DNA of 64,000 bases. Source: Acidovorax sp. NCPPB 4044. Its GTDB lineage: Bacteria > Pseudomonadota > Gammaproteobacteria > Burkholderiales > Burkholderiaceae_C. Below the pieces are notes generated by a model. That model made no database searches, was not told the origin of the DNA, and was given only the letters and a program-made list of their open reading frames with translations. The position numbers and the translations under genes were made by a program. Where the stretch lies: NCBI RefSeq assembly GCF_028069655.1, contig NZ_JAMCOS010000001.1, forward strand, positions 4,618,001-4,682,000. Reading direction: 5' to 3'. Below are positions 8,817 to 17,278 of this stretch, piece after piece. The stretch's first letter is position 1. Each line of letters begins with the position of its first letter.

Positions 8817-10142
8817 TCAGCCCCCCCGCCGCACACGCCCCAGTAGCACTACCGCCGCGGCCGCCAGCACCGCCGGCACGGCGGCCACCAGGATGATGGA
8901 GGACGGCGCCCAGGCATTGGCCAGCAGCGCGCCGCCGGCCAGCGGGCCGACGATGGCGCCGATGCGCCCCACGCCGAGCGCCCAGCCCACGCCGGTGGCG
9001 CGGATGTGGGTGGGGTAGATGGCGGCGGCCAGCGCGTTGCAGCCGATCTGCGCGCCCACCACGCCGAAGCCCGAGAGCGCGGCGCCCGCCAGCAGCCCCG
9101 TGAGGTTCTGCCCGCTGAAGGCGATCAGCGCGATGAAGCCGGCCGAGGCGGCATAGGCCGCGCCCAGCACGGCATAGGCGCTGAAGCGGTCGATGAGACG
9201 GCCCAGCGCCAGCGCGCCCACCACACCGCCCAGATTGAGCATGGCGGTGGAGAGAATGGCTTTCTCGAGCGGCAGGCCCGCGCTTTTCAACAGCGTGGGC
9301 AGCCAGTTGACCAGGAAGTACATGACCAGCAGGTTCATGAAGAAGGCCAGCCAGAGCAGCGCCGTGGTGGGCAGGCGGCCGTGGCGGAACAGCTCGAACA
9401 CCGAGAAGCCCGCCTGCACGCCGGCGGCCTCGCCGCGCAGCCCGGCCATCACCGTGGCCGGATCTTCGCCGGGGTAGGCGCTTTGCACGATGGGCTCGTA
9501 GCGCGCGGGCGCCGCGCCGCTGGCGGCCAGGTAGCGCAGCGATTCGGGCAGCAGCAGGGCCAGCACCGGCAACAGCAGCAGCGGCAGCACGCCACCCAGC
9601 ACGAACACCGAGTGCCAGTCGAAATGCGCGATGAGCCAACTGGAGATCAGCCCGCCCAGCGTGGAGCCCAGCGGAAAGCCGCAGAACATCACCGTGACCA
9701 GCGTGGCGCGCAGGCGCTGCGGCGCGTATTCGCTGGTCAGCGCGATGATGTTGGGCATGGCCGCGCCCAGGCCCACGCCGGTGATGAAGCGGTACGCCAG
9801 CAGTTCGTTCATGCTGGTGGCCCAGGCCGTGAGCAGCGCGAACAGGCCGAAGATGAAGGTGGACAGCAGGATGATCTTCTTGCGGCCCCAGCGGTCGGCG
9901 GCTGGGCTGAGCAGGAAGGCGCCGGCCATGAGGCCGAAGAGGCCCGCAGCGAAGATGGGCCCGAACTCCGAGGGCTTCAAACCCCAGTCCTCCGCGATGC
10001 GCGGAGCCACGTAGGCGATGGACTGGGTATCGAAGCCGTCGAGCATGGCGACGATGGCGCACAGCAGCGTCACGCGCAATTGCAGCGGGCCGAAGGCGGC
10101 GCGGTCTGCCGCCGGAATGCCGGTAGCCAGGGATGGATTCAT
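8817..10142 (-). CDS. Aromatic acid:H+ symporter (MFS, AAHS family)
   Basis: A 441-residue MFS permease with the AAHS signature DGFDTQ in helix 1 (near residue 35) and the loop motif DRWGRKK. About 12 membrane segments are visible. Relatives are GenK, PcaK and BenK, which import hydroxybenzoates. It is the last gene of the nagI-K-L-transporter string, 114 bp after nagL, so it most likely imports salicylate or gentisate. The ribosome site GGAGCGAGACAACC is rather distant from the ATG. Confidence 0.87.
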   Translation of the reverse strand: MNPSLATGIPAADRAAFGPLQLRVTLLCAIVAMLDGFDTQSIAYVAPRIAEDWGLKPSEFGPIFAAGLFGLMAGAFLLSPAADRWGRKKIILLSTFIFGLFALLTAWATSMNELLAYRFITGVGLGAAMPNIIALTSEYAPQRLRATLVTVMFCGFPLGSTLGGLISSWLIAHFDWHSVFVLGGVLPLLLLPVLALLLPESLRYLAASGAAPARYEPIVQSAYPGEDPATVMAGLRGEAAGVQAGFSVFELFRHGRLPTTALLWLAFFMNLLVMYFLVNWLPTLLKSAGLPLEKAILSTAMLNLGGVVGALALGRLIDRFSAYAVLGAAYAASAGFIALIAFSGQNLTGLLAGAALSGFGVVGAQIGCNALAAAIYPTHIRATGVGWALGVGRIGAIVGPLAGGALLANAWAPSSIILVAAVPAVLAAAAVVLLGRVRRGG

Positions 10143-10256
10143 GGTTGTCTCGCTCCGTTGTCGTGGATGGAATGGGGCCCGGCCCGCCGGTGCCGGGCCG
10201 CGATGCAGCAGCCCTGGCCGGCGGATCTCAGGCGCGCGAACGCGCGATCGCCCAGG

Positions 10257-10895
10257 TCATGGCGTGTAGTCCGGCTGCGCCTGCGGCCGTGCCGCGATGA
10301 AGGCGGGGTGCTGCTCGGCGTGCGCGTGGGCGGCCAGCACGCGCGCATAGGGCGCCAGGTCGCAGCCCGCGCGCAGGGCATTGGCCACTTGCGGCACCAG
10401 GCACACGTCGGCCAGCGTGGGCTGGTCGCCGCAGCACCAGGGACCGCTGCCATGCCGGGACAGCAGCCGCTCCACGGCCTCGAAGCCTTCGGCCGCCCAG
10501 TGCGCGTACCAGGCGTCCTTCTGTGCCGCGCTCAGGGCCAGCGGGCCCTGCAGGTATTTCAGGATGCGCAGGTTGTTGACGGGGTGCATGTCGCAGGCGA
10601 TCACGTTCGCCAGCTCCAGCACGCGGGCGCGCAGGCGCGGCTCCAGCGGGACCAGCCGGGGCTCGGGGTGGCGCTGGTCCAGGTAGTCCAGGATGGCCAT
10701 GGACTGGCCCAGGGCGAAATCGCCATCCACCAACGTGGGCACCGCGCGCGAAGGGTTCAATTCGGCATAGGCCGGCGCGCGGTGCTCGCCGGTGCGGATG
10801 TTCACGCCGCGGTAGTCGGCGGGCAGGCCCTTCAGCGCCAGGGCGATGCGCACCCGGTACGAGGTGGAGCTGTTGAAGAAGCTGTAGAGCTGCAT
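10257..10895 (-). CDS. nagL: Maleylpyruvate isomerase (zeta-class GST)
   Basis: About 212 residues from ATG 10895 (MQLYSFFNSSTSYRVRIAL). A GTG four codons upstream is possible. The zeta-GST signature SSTSYRVRIAL, with the catalytic Ser, and the helix LADVCLVPQVANA are present. The enzyme isomerises maleylpyruvate to fumarylpyruvate, normally with glutathione. Maleylacetoacetate isomerase has the same fold, but the neighbouring gentisate dioxygenase and fumarylpyruvate hydrolase decide for maleylpyruvate. It starts 18 bp after the hydrolase stop. Confidence 0.88.
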   Translation of the reverse strand: MQLYSFFNSSTSYRVRIALALKGLPADYRGVNIRTGEHRAPAYAELNPSRAVPTLVDGDFALGQSMAILDYLDQRHPEPRLVPLEPRLRARVLELANVIACDMHPVNNLRILKYLQGPLALSAAQKDAWYAHWAAEGFEAVERLLSRHGSGPWCCGDQPTLADVCLVPQVANALRAGCDLAPYARVLAAHAHAEQHPAFIAARPQAQPDYTP

Positions 10896-10913
10896 GGCGG
10901 AGCCCACCGATCC

Positions 10914-11612
10914 TCAGACCACGTCCACGGCCAGTTCGCCCAGGCGCTCCACGCCCGCCACCATGCGGTCGCCGCGCACCACGGGGCCCACGCCTTCGGG
11001 CGTGCCGGTGTAGACCAGATCGCCCGGCTCCAGGCGGAACCAGCTGGAGAGATCGGCGATGGTTTCGGCCACCGACCAGATCAGGTGCGAGACGTCGCTG
11101 CGCTGGCGGTCCGCGCCGTTCACGGTGAGCCAGAGGCCGGCCTGCTCGAAGTGGCCCACGTCGCTCGCGCGGTGGATGGGGCCGATGGGCGCGGAGGCAT
11201 CGAAGGCCTTGCCGATCTCCCAGGGGCGGCCCATCTGGCGCATTTCCATCTGGCGGTCGCGGCGGGTCATGTCCAGGCCCACGGCGTAGCCCCAGGCATG
11301 CTCCAGCGCGTTCTCCCGGGCGATGTCGCTGCCGCCCTTGCCGATGGCGACGACCAGCTCCGCCTCGTAGTGGAAGTTGTCGGTGCGGGGCGGGTACGGC
11401 AGGCGCAGCGTCTCGCCGCGGGCCACGGGAATGACGGCATCGGCCGGCTTGCAGAAGAAGAACGGCGGCTCGCGGTCGGGGTCGAACCCCATCTCGCGCG
11501 CATGGGCGGCGTAGTTGCGGCCCACGCAATAGACGCGCCGCACGGCGAAGGTGTCTTGCGTGCCCACGACGGGCACGGAGACGGTGGGGGGCGCGGGAAA
11601 CACGAAGGCCAT
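10914..11612 (-). CDS. nagK: Fumarylpyruvate hydrolase (FAH family)
   Basis: A 232-residue fumarylacetoacetate-hydrolase-family protein. It shows RRVYCVGRNYAAHAREMG, the metal-binding HYEAELVVAIG, GYAVGLDMTRRDRQ and the terminal GDLVYTGTPEGVGPV. It cleaves fumarylpyruvate to fumarate and pyruvate, the last step of the gentisate route. It lies between gentisate dioxygenase (159 bp upstream) and maleylpyruvate isomerase (18 bp downstream). The short length without the N-terminal FAH domain is typical for NagK. Confidence 0.9.
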   Translation of the reverse strand: MAFVFPAPPTVSVPVVGTQDTFAVRRVYCVGRNYAAHAREMGFDPDREPPFFFCKPADAVIPVARGETLRLPYPPRTDNFHYEAELVVAIGKGGSDIARENALEHAWGYAVGLDMTRRDRQMEMRQMGRPWEIGKAFDASAPIGPIHRASDVGHFEQAGLWLTVNGADRQRSDVSHLIWSVAETIADLSSWFRLEPGDLVYTGTPEGVGPVVRGDRMVAGVERLGELAVDVV

Positions 11613-11771
11613 GGCGAGTCTTTCTGAAGATCAATCGGTAGGAACAAAAGGAGGATCAAGCCCGCAGCGGTTCACCAAGCCCTTCTTGCAAGGCGCCGCA
11701 TCGCAGGCCGTGGCAGCGCCGCGGCAAGATGCGGCAACGCCGCCAGAAGGGCCCCGTGGGCCGCGCCCCGG

Positions 11772-12848
11772 TCAGCTGCGCTGTTCGCGCAGGAGGTGGA
11801 GCGCGGCCTGCACCGGGCGGTCGGAATAGCTGAACAGCACTGCGTCCTGCGTGGCGGCCAGCTGCACGGGGGCCCACGACGGGGCGACGAAGGTGTCGCG
11901 CGGGCCGAACTGGAAGGTGCTGCCGCCGATGCGCGCGGTGCCCTGGCCTTCGACCACGCTGAACACGGTGGCGTCGGTGCTGCGGTAGGTGCGGCCCTGG
12001 AAACCTGCCGGCAGAAACTGCAGGAACGTGGCCATGGTGGGCATGGGCCAGCCGCCGGTGGCGGGGTTCACGTAGCGCAGCTTCACGCCGTCCCACGCAT
12101 CGAGTTCGCCCTGGCGGAAGAGCCGGTCCAGCGCTTCGCGGCTGCGGTCGTAGGGGTAGCTGAAGATGGGCGATGTCGGGTCGGCCGCGCGGTGGCGCAC
12201 CGGGGCCATGTTGTGCCCGAAGGCCGCGAAGCTGTGGCCCTCGGCCCGGGTCACGGGCTGCGCCGCCTCGGGGTAGTTCTCGGCAAAGCCCGCGTCCAGG
12301 TGGCCGATGAGGGGAATGTCCAGCCCGTCCAGCCACACCACCGGTTCGCCGCCGTCCTCTGCCCGGGGGTTGCCGTGGTCGTGCCAGGTCCACGACGGGG
12401 TGATGATGAAGTCGCCCGGGCGCATGGTGGTGCGCTCGCCGTTGACGGCCGTGTAGGCCCCCTGCCCTTCCACGATGAAACGCAGCGCAGACTGCGTGTG
12501 GCGGTGGCTGGGCGCCACCTCGCCGGGCAGGATCAGCTGCAGCCCCGCATACAGCGTGGAGGTGATGCTCGCGCGCCCCGGCAGGCCCGGGTTCTCCAGG
12601 ATGAGCACGCGGCGCACGGCCTCTTCGGCGCTGATGACTTCGCCGGCCTGCAGGACCAGCGGGCGCACGTCGTCGTACTTCCAGAAGGCCGGTACGGCCT
12701 GCGGGCACGGCTCGCGCGGCACCAGGCTGTGCAGCGATTCCCAAAGAGGCGCCATGCCGTGGCGGGCGATGTGCGCGTAGTAGGCCTGGCGCTCCGGCGA
12801 GGGAGCGCCCTTCGCGGCCGGCCGGGCCGGGGTCGTGGCGGTGTCCAT
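11772..12848 (-). CDS. nagI: Gentisate 1,2-dioxygenase
   Basis: A 358-residue bicupin ring-cleavage dioxygenase starting at 12848 behind AAAGGAGACAAC. The first cupin carries the Fe(II) ligands in [16 protein letters not shown] and WTWHDHGNP. The second cupin (around residues 260-345) contains [14 protein letters not shown] and VAPSWAPVQ and lacks the His cluster, as usual. It opens gentisate to maleylpyruvate. It heads the string nagI-nagK-nagL-transporter and is divergent from a second LysR gene. The 159 bp before nagK leave room for a separate signal, but I saw no clear terminator. Confidence 0.92.
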   Translation of the reverse strand: MDTATTPARPAAKGAPSPERQAYYAHIARHGMAPLWESLHSLVPREPCPQAVPAFWKYDDVRPLVLQAGEVISAEEAVRRVLILENPGLPGRASITSTLYAGLQLILPGEVAPSHRHTQSALRFIVEGQGAYTAVNGERTTMRPGDFIITPSWTWHDHGNPRAEDGGEPVVWLDGLDIPLIGHLDAGFAENYPEAAQPVTRAEGHSFAAFGHNMAPVRHRAADPTSPIFSYPYDRSREALDRLFRQGELDAWDGVKLRYVNPATGGWPMPTMATFLQFLPAGFQGRTYRSTDATVFSVVEGQGTARIGGSTFQFGPRDTFVAPSWAPVQLAATQDAVLFSYSDRPVQAALHLLREQRS

Positions 12849-12961
12849 GCGTTGTCTCCTTTGCAGCGGCCCTGCGCACCGCCCCGGCACGGGCGCGGCG
12901 GCAGGCCTTGGAGCGGATTATTCGAAGCGAGCGATAGTCCGTAAAATCATTTATTGGTCTC

Positions 12962-12979
12962 ATCCATAATCTTTTGGAT
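12962..12979. promoter_or_regulatory. Candidate LysR operator between nagI and its regulator
   Basis: ATCCA-N8-TGGAT is an inverted repeat in an AT-rich patch of the 157-bp divergent region. Its dimensions fit a T-N11-A LysR site. It lies close to the start of the LysR gene at 13006, consistent with autoregulation plus control of nagI. Binding by that protein is an inference. Confidence 0.45.
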
Positions 12980-13005
12980 ATACCTCGCCGCATGAAGGAC
13001 CGCCC

Positions 13006-13926
13006 ATGGACTGGACCCACCGGCTGCGGCTGCGCCAGCTGCAGATGCTGCTCAGCCTGGCGCAGACCGGCAACATGAGCCAGTCGGCGCAGCAGTTGCA
13101 CACCGCCCAGCCCGCACTCTCCAAGTGGCTCAAGGAGCTGGAGGACGATCTGGGCATGGTGCTGTTCGAGCGCCATGCGCGCGGGCTGCGGCCCACGCCC
13201 CAGGGCGAGGCGCTGATCGCCCACGCCCGCCGCATCGAGGCCCACCTGGACAGCGCGCGCGACGACATGCAGGCCCTGCGCGACGGCGGCAGCGGGCTGG
13301 TGGCCGTGGGCACCTCGGGCGCCTCGGCCTCCGACGTGGTGCCCATGGCCGTGCTGCGCCTGCTGGAGTGGCTGCCGCGCGCGCAGATCCGGCTGGCCGA
13401 AAGCACCATGAACGTGCTGATGCAGCAGCTGGCGCACGGCGAGCTGGACGTGGTGGTGGGCCGCTCGGCGCCCGAGCTGCACGACACCCACATCCATGCC
13501 GAGATGCTCTACATGGAGCCCATCCACCTGGTGGCGCGCCCGCAGCACCCGCTGCTGCGGCTGGAGCGCGAGCTGGCCTGGAGCGACCTGATGGCCTACC
13601 GCTGGCTCGTCTGGCCGCGCGGCACGCCCATCCGCAACGCGCTGGAAGGCGCGCTCTCCGCGGCCGGGCATGCGCTGCCGCCGGGCAGCGTGGAATCGAA
13701 CTCCGTCACCCTCAACCTCACGCTGCTGGGCCACAGCGACATGGTGGGCATGGCGTCGCACCGCGCGGCGCTGCGCTTCTCGCACCTGGGCGCGCTGCGC
13801 GTGCTGCCGGTACGGCTCTCGGGCTTCGGCTCGGTGTCGATGTACTGGCGCGAGAACACCACCGACCGCACGGCCGTGGCCAGCATGCTGCGCGCGCTGC
13901 GCGAGGTGGCGGCGCCCGTGTCCTGA
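13006..13926 (+). CDS. LysR-type regulator of the gentisate genes
   Basis: A 306-residue LysR protein with the N-terminal winged helix (LRQLQMLLSLAQTGNMSQSA, LHTAQPALSKWLKELE) and an effector domain starting near residue 95 (GLVAVGTSGASASD). It is unlike NagR: it lacks the DLNLL start and belongs to a GbpR/CbbR-like group. Its divergence from nagI suggests a gentisate-responsive role. The ATG at 13006 follows AAGGA. An IR operator candidate lies 27 bp upstream. Confidence 0.85.
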   Translation: MDWTHRLRLRQLQMLLSLAQTGNMSQSAQQLHTAQPALSKWLKELEDDLGMVLFERHARGLRPTPQGEALIAHARRIEAHLDSARDDMQALRDGGSGLVAVGTSGASASDVVPMAVLRLLEWLPRAQIRLAESTMNVLMQQLAHGELDVVVGRSAPELHDTHIHAEMLYMEPIHLVARPQHPLLRLERELAWSDLMAYRWLVWPRGTPIRNALEGALSAAGHALPPGSVESNSVTLNLTLLGHSDMVGMASHRAALRFSHLGALRVLPVRLSGFGSVSMYWRENTTDRTAVASMLRALREVAAPVS

Positions 13927-14006
13927 AGGCGCGTGCAGGCCCGTGCGGCTGCAGGCACCATGGGCGCTTGCGGCGCACGGCGCCCACCCCTTTTGGAGGA
14001 GACACC

Positions 14007-15674
14007 ATGGCCCAGGCCACCCACGAGGTTTTCAACCAGTTCGCCGAGCTGGCCGACTACGACCTGCTCGCCACCGATGCCGCGCTGCGCGATGCGCTGC
14101 AGCGCGCCGGTGCCGGCCACGCCCTGCCCGCGCTGGGTGCCCACGCACGCCGGCTCGGCAATGCCGAAACCCGCGCGCTGGCCGAGCAGGCCAACCGCCA
14201 CACCCCCGCGCTGCACCGCTTCGACGGCCGGGGGCGGCGCATCGACCGGGTGGAGTTCCACCCCGCATGGGACGCCCTCATGGCGCTCTACCGCGGCGAG
14301 GGGCTGGTCTCCATGCCCTTCGACAGCGACCGGCCCGGCCGCTGGACCGCCTGGGCGGCCGGCTTCTATCTGCACGGGCAGGTGGAGCAGGGCACGCTCT
14401 GCCCCGCCACCATGACCCAGGCCGCCATTCCGCTGCTGCGCAAGGAGCCTGCGCTCTGGGCGCAGCTGGGTGGCAAGCTCCACAGCCGCACGCACGACCC
14501 GTGCGACCGGCCCGCGCACGAGAAAGCCGGCATCTGGCTGGGCATGGGCATGACCGAGAAACAGGGCGGCTCCGACGTGCGCGCCAACACCACGGTGGCC
14601 ACGCCCATCGGCGCGGGCGGGCGCGGCGGCGAATACCGGCTGCGGGGGCACAAGTGGTTCTTCTCCACCCCGCAGAGCGACGCGCACCTGGTGGTGGCGC
14701 GCATGGGCGAAGGCGGCCCCTTCGCCTGTTTCTACGTGCCGCGCAGGCTGCCGGACGGCACGCTCAACGGCGTGCACGTGCAGCGCCTGAAGGACAAGGT
14801 GGGCAACCGCAGCAACGCCAGCGCGGAGGTGGAATTCTGCGATGCCTGGGGCGTGCTGATGGGCGAGGAAGGCCGGGGCATTCCCACCCTGATCGAGATG
14901 GCCACGACCACCCGGCTGAACTGCGTGGCCGGCAGCGCCGCCATCCTGCGGCAGGCCACGGTGCAGGCCATCGCGTATGCGCGCCAGCGCCACGCCTTCG
15001 GCCGCGCGCTGGCCGGACAGCCCCTGATGCGCGCCGTGCTGGCCGATCTGGCGCTGGAGAGCGAGGCCGCGCTCGTGCTGCTGATGCGCCTGGCCCAGGC
15101 GTTCGAGCACGATGGCGACGGCACCGCCAGCGCGGCCGACCGCGCCTGGAAGCGCGTGGTGACCCCGGCCGCCAAGTTCTGGGTGTGCAAGCGCGGCGTG
15201 GAACTGGCCGGCGAGGCGATGGAGGTCTTCGGCGGCAACGGCTACGTGCAGGACGGCGTGATGGCGCGCCTTTTTCTCGAAGCGCCCGTCAATTCGATCT
15301 GGGAAGGGTCGGGCAACGTGATGTGCCTGGACGTGCTGCGGGCGCTGGCACGCGATCCGGAGGCCGCGCAGGCGCTGCTGGACGATCTCGCGGCCGGCGC
15401 GCAGGGCGAGCCCCGCATCGCCGCGGCGCTGCGCGGGCTGCAGGCTCTCGTGCAGTCACCGCCCGAGGCGCTGGAGGCCCTGGGCCGCGTGCTCGTGCAG
15501 CGGCTCGTGCTGGCCGCCCAGGCCTGCCTGCTGCGCCGGCACGCGCCCGCCGCCGTGGCCGATGCGTTCATCGCCACGCGGCTCGGAGACGGCGGCGCGG
15601 GGCGCGTGGTGGGCGCCATCGACACGCACTCGCTGGACGTGGGCGCGATCTTGGAGCGGGCGTTCCCGGGCTGA
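14007..15674 (+). CDS. AidB-like acyl-CoA dehydrogenase
   Basis: A 555-residue flavoprotein. The start at 14007 follows TTTTGGAGGAGACACC. It has the long N-terminal extension of the AidB group, then GMGMTEKQGGSDVRANTT (FAD/substrate region near residues 178-195), HKWFFSTPQSDAHLV, and the C-terminal EVFGGNGYVQDGVMARLF and NSIWEGSGNVMCLDVLR. In E. coli AidB binds DNA and flavin during alkylation stress, and in other bacteria relatives act on acyl-CoAs. Which applies here is open. It stands alone between the LysR gene and a convergent effector-like gene. Confidence 0.88.
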   Translation: MAQATHEVFNQFAELADYDLLATDAALRDALQRAGAGHALPALGAHARRLGNAETRALAEQANRHTPALHRFDGRGRRIDRVEFHPAWDALMALYRGEGLVSMPFDSDRPGRWTAWAAGFYLHGQVEQGTLCPATMTQAAIPLLRKEPALWAQLGGKLHSRTHDPCDRPAHEKAGIWLGMGMTEKQGGSDVRANTTVATPIGAGGRGGEYRLRGHKWFFSTPQSDAHLVVARMGEGGPFACFYVPRRLPDGTLNGVHVQRLKDKVGNRSNASAEVEFCDAWGVLMGEEGRGIPTLIEMATTTRLNCVAGSAAILRQATVQAIAYARQRHAFGRALAGQPLMRAVLADLALESEAALVLLMRLAQAFEHDGDGTASAADRAWKRVVTPAAKFWVCKRGVELAGEAMEVFGGNGYVQDGVMARLFLEAPVNSIWEGSGNVMCLDVLRALARDPEAAQALLDDLAAGAQGEPRIAAALRGLQALVQSPPEALEALGRVLVQRLVLAAQACLLRRHAPAAVADAFIATRLGDGGAGRVVGAIDTHSLDVGAILERAFPG

Positions 15675-15689
15675 ACGGAGGCGCGGGTT

Positions 15690-16538
15690 CTATGCCGCGG
15701 CCGAAGCCATCGCGGTCTGGTACCTGCCGAAAACCGCCATGGCCTCTTCCTGCGACGCGGCCCCGGCACCCAGCAAAGGCAATATCTGTGCAGGGACACC
15801 GTACTTTTCCAGCGCTTGCTCGACACTCGCCACCGTGCTGTTGCCCACCGTCTCCGCCATGGCGTGCCGCACATGCGCAGCGAATGCAAGCTCGGACGGA
15901 GGAATCTGGTCCAGGTGGATCTCATAACCCATGGCCGCCAGAAAAGGCCCCGGCCCCTGGGTCTGGAAGTGATCGCCCAACGCCTTGGCAGCGACCCCAT
16001 TCATGTCCTCTCCCAGCGCCGGATCGGTCATCGCGCGCATCAGGTTGTCGATGCCCTTGGCGGCCTCGCTGCGCATCCAGCCGGCCGAGGCCACCATCTG
16101 CGCACCCGACTGCAGCCGGGCGTTCTGCACGGCCATCCACAGCGCCATCGCTTCGGCGGACGCCACTGCGGTGCCGCCCTGGAGCTGCGGCTCGAGTTCC
16201 GCCTCCAGCGCGTTGCGCTGCGCGATGGTCATGGCCTTCGCCTGCTGGAGCTGCTCGTGGGCCGTCGCCTTCAGCAGATTCCGGGTCCGCTCCTGCGCAG
16301 CCCGCAGGCCGGGCGCATGCGGCGCCGTGCGCGCGGGGCTCGCGGAGCGCGCACGCGAGGCGGGCGACTCGATCGACGCCGACCGGCCGCGCGGCGACCC
16401 GGCCAGCGCATGGTCCGCATGCTGCGCGGACCCGCGCGGCGCGCTGGAGCCGCCGGCTCCGGGTGACGAAGGACCCTGCTCGGGCGGGAGCATGGCGGCG
16501 CGGCGCGGCGATGCCGGCGCGGAGACGTGGAGGGTCAT
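15690..16538 (-). CDS. Putative type III effector, short relative of the NEL-domain protein
   Basis: A 282-residue protein of unknown function. Residues 1-80 are disordered and rich in Ser, Pro, Ala and Gly, as is common in type III secreted proteins. Residues 80-280 are helical. Residues 93-142 (HEQLQQAK, IAQRNALEAELE, EAMALWMAVQNARL) align with residues 88-138 of the NEL-domain protein encoded at 20932-22914 (SEQYLYAK, PAQRARLEEALE, EAMTLWLSVQHARL). It has no ligase domain. A perfect PIP box with a correctly spaced -10 lies upstream, and AGAGGA precedes the ATG. The effector call is an inference from promoter, composition and homology within the window. Confidence 0.75.
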   Translation of the reverse strand: MTLHVSAPASPRRAAMLPPEQGPSSPGAGGSSAPRGSAQHADHALAGSPRGRSASIESPASRARSASPARTAPHAPGLRAAQERTRNLLKATAHEQLQQAKAMTIAQRNALEAELEPQLQGGTAVASAEAMALWMAVQNARLQSGAQMVASAGWMRSEAAKGIDNLMRAMTDPALGEDMNGVAAKALGDHFQTQGPGPFLAAMGYEIHLDQIPPSELAFAAHVRHAMAETVGNSTVASVEQALEKYGVPAQILPLLGAGAASQEEAMAVFGRYQTAMASAAA

Positions 16539-16575
16539 GGCGGTCCGTTTCCTCTAGGTTCGATCGGGATCGGCC

Positions 16576-16637
16576 ATGCTGGCACCGCCAGGCCGCGCGG
16601 TCCCGGGCCAGTGCGAACCGCGCCACGGCCCGGCGAA
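16576..16637 (-). promoter_or_regulatory. HrpX-type PIP-box promoter of the 15690-16538 gene
   Basis: On the minus strand, TTCGC-N15-TTCGC occupies 16637 to 16613. It is a perfect match to the plant-inducible promoter box TTCGB-N15-TTCGB. Thirty-one bases later CAGCAT (16581 to 16576) fits the YANNNT -10 element, for which 30-32 bases is the rule in Xanthomonas and Acidovorax. The gene starts 37 bases after the -10. Confidence 0.8.
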
Positions 16638-16696
16638 GCGCGCGGGCTTGCGCAATCCGCCCCGTGGCCCCACCAGCCCGGCCCGCGCCGCCATAG

Positions 16697-16715
16697 AATG
16701 CGATCCATTCTCATT
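16697..16715. promoter_or_regulatory. Candidate Fur box upstream of fecI
   Basis: The minus-strand reading AATGAGAATGGATCGCATT begins AATGAGAAT and ends CATT, resembling the AATGANAATNATTNTCATT Fur site. It lies 36 bp upstream of the ATG of the FecI-type sigma factor, where iron-starvation control is expected. The right half is imperfect. Confidence 0.45.
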
Positions 16716-16750
16716 TGAGTGCGGCGCTTCCGCGGCGCCGCCCCCCTCCC

Positions 16751-17278
16751 ATGTCCACCTCCGCGCCCACCGCCTCCGGGCAAGCGGTGCAAGCCCTCTA
16801 TCTGCAGCACCATGGCTGGCTCGTGGCGCGGCTGCGCCGCAAGCTGGGCTGCGACTGGGATGCGGCCGATCTGGCGCAGAGCACGTTCGTGCGGGTGCTC
16901 TGCGCTTTCGGCACGCCCGTGGAGTCGCTGGCCGAGCCCCGCGCCTACCTCACCACCATCGCGCAGCACCTGCTCTCCAACCACCTGCGCCGCCGGCAGA
17001 TCGAGCGCGCCTACCTGGAGGCGCTGGCCACCCTGCCCGAGCCCATGGCCCCGCCACCCGACGCGCGCCTGATGGTGCTGGAGACGCTGGTAGCCATCGA
17101 CCGCCTGCTGGACGGCCTGCCCGTCGTCGCACGCCGCGCCTTCCTGCTCTGGCGGCTGGAGGAGCTGACGCAGGAAGAGATCGCCGCGCGGCTGGGCATC
17201 TCGCGCACCAGCGTGCGCCGGCACCTCGCGGCAGCGGCCGAGCGCTGCTATTTCGGGGAGGCCGGCGATGCCGCCTGA
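16751..17278 (+). CDS. fecI: FecI-type ECF sigma factor
   Basis: A 175-residue ECF sigma factor. Region 2 is visible as YLQHHGWLVARLRRKLGCDWDAADLAQSTFVRVL and region 4 as LTQEEIAARLGISRTSVRRHL. The ATG at 16751 is chosen over an upstream TTG, although its ribosome site is poor. It forms an iron-uptake signalling set with the overlapping fecR and the TonB receptor at 18459. The expected role is to transcribe the receptor gene when the receptor binds its ferric siderophore. Confidence 0.9.
   Translation: MSTSAPTASGQAVQALYLQHHGWLVARLRRKLGCDWDAADLAQSTFVRVLCAFGTPVESLAEPRAYLTTIAQHLLSNHLRRRQIERAYLEALATLPEPMAPPPDARLMVLETLVAIDRLLDGLPVVARRAFLLWRLEELTQEEIAARLGISRTSVRRHLAAAAERCYFGEAGDAA

Noticed and set aside
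9006..11627. Very long open frame (873 codons) on the plus strand opposite the transporter, nagL and nagK
   Set aside because: It is antisense to three recognisable genes, has low-complexity Ala/Arg/His/Gly composition and no family resemblance. Such frames are common in GC-rich DNA.
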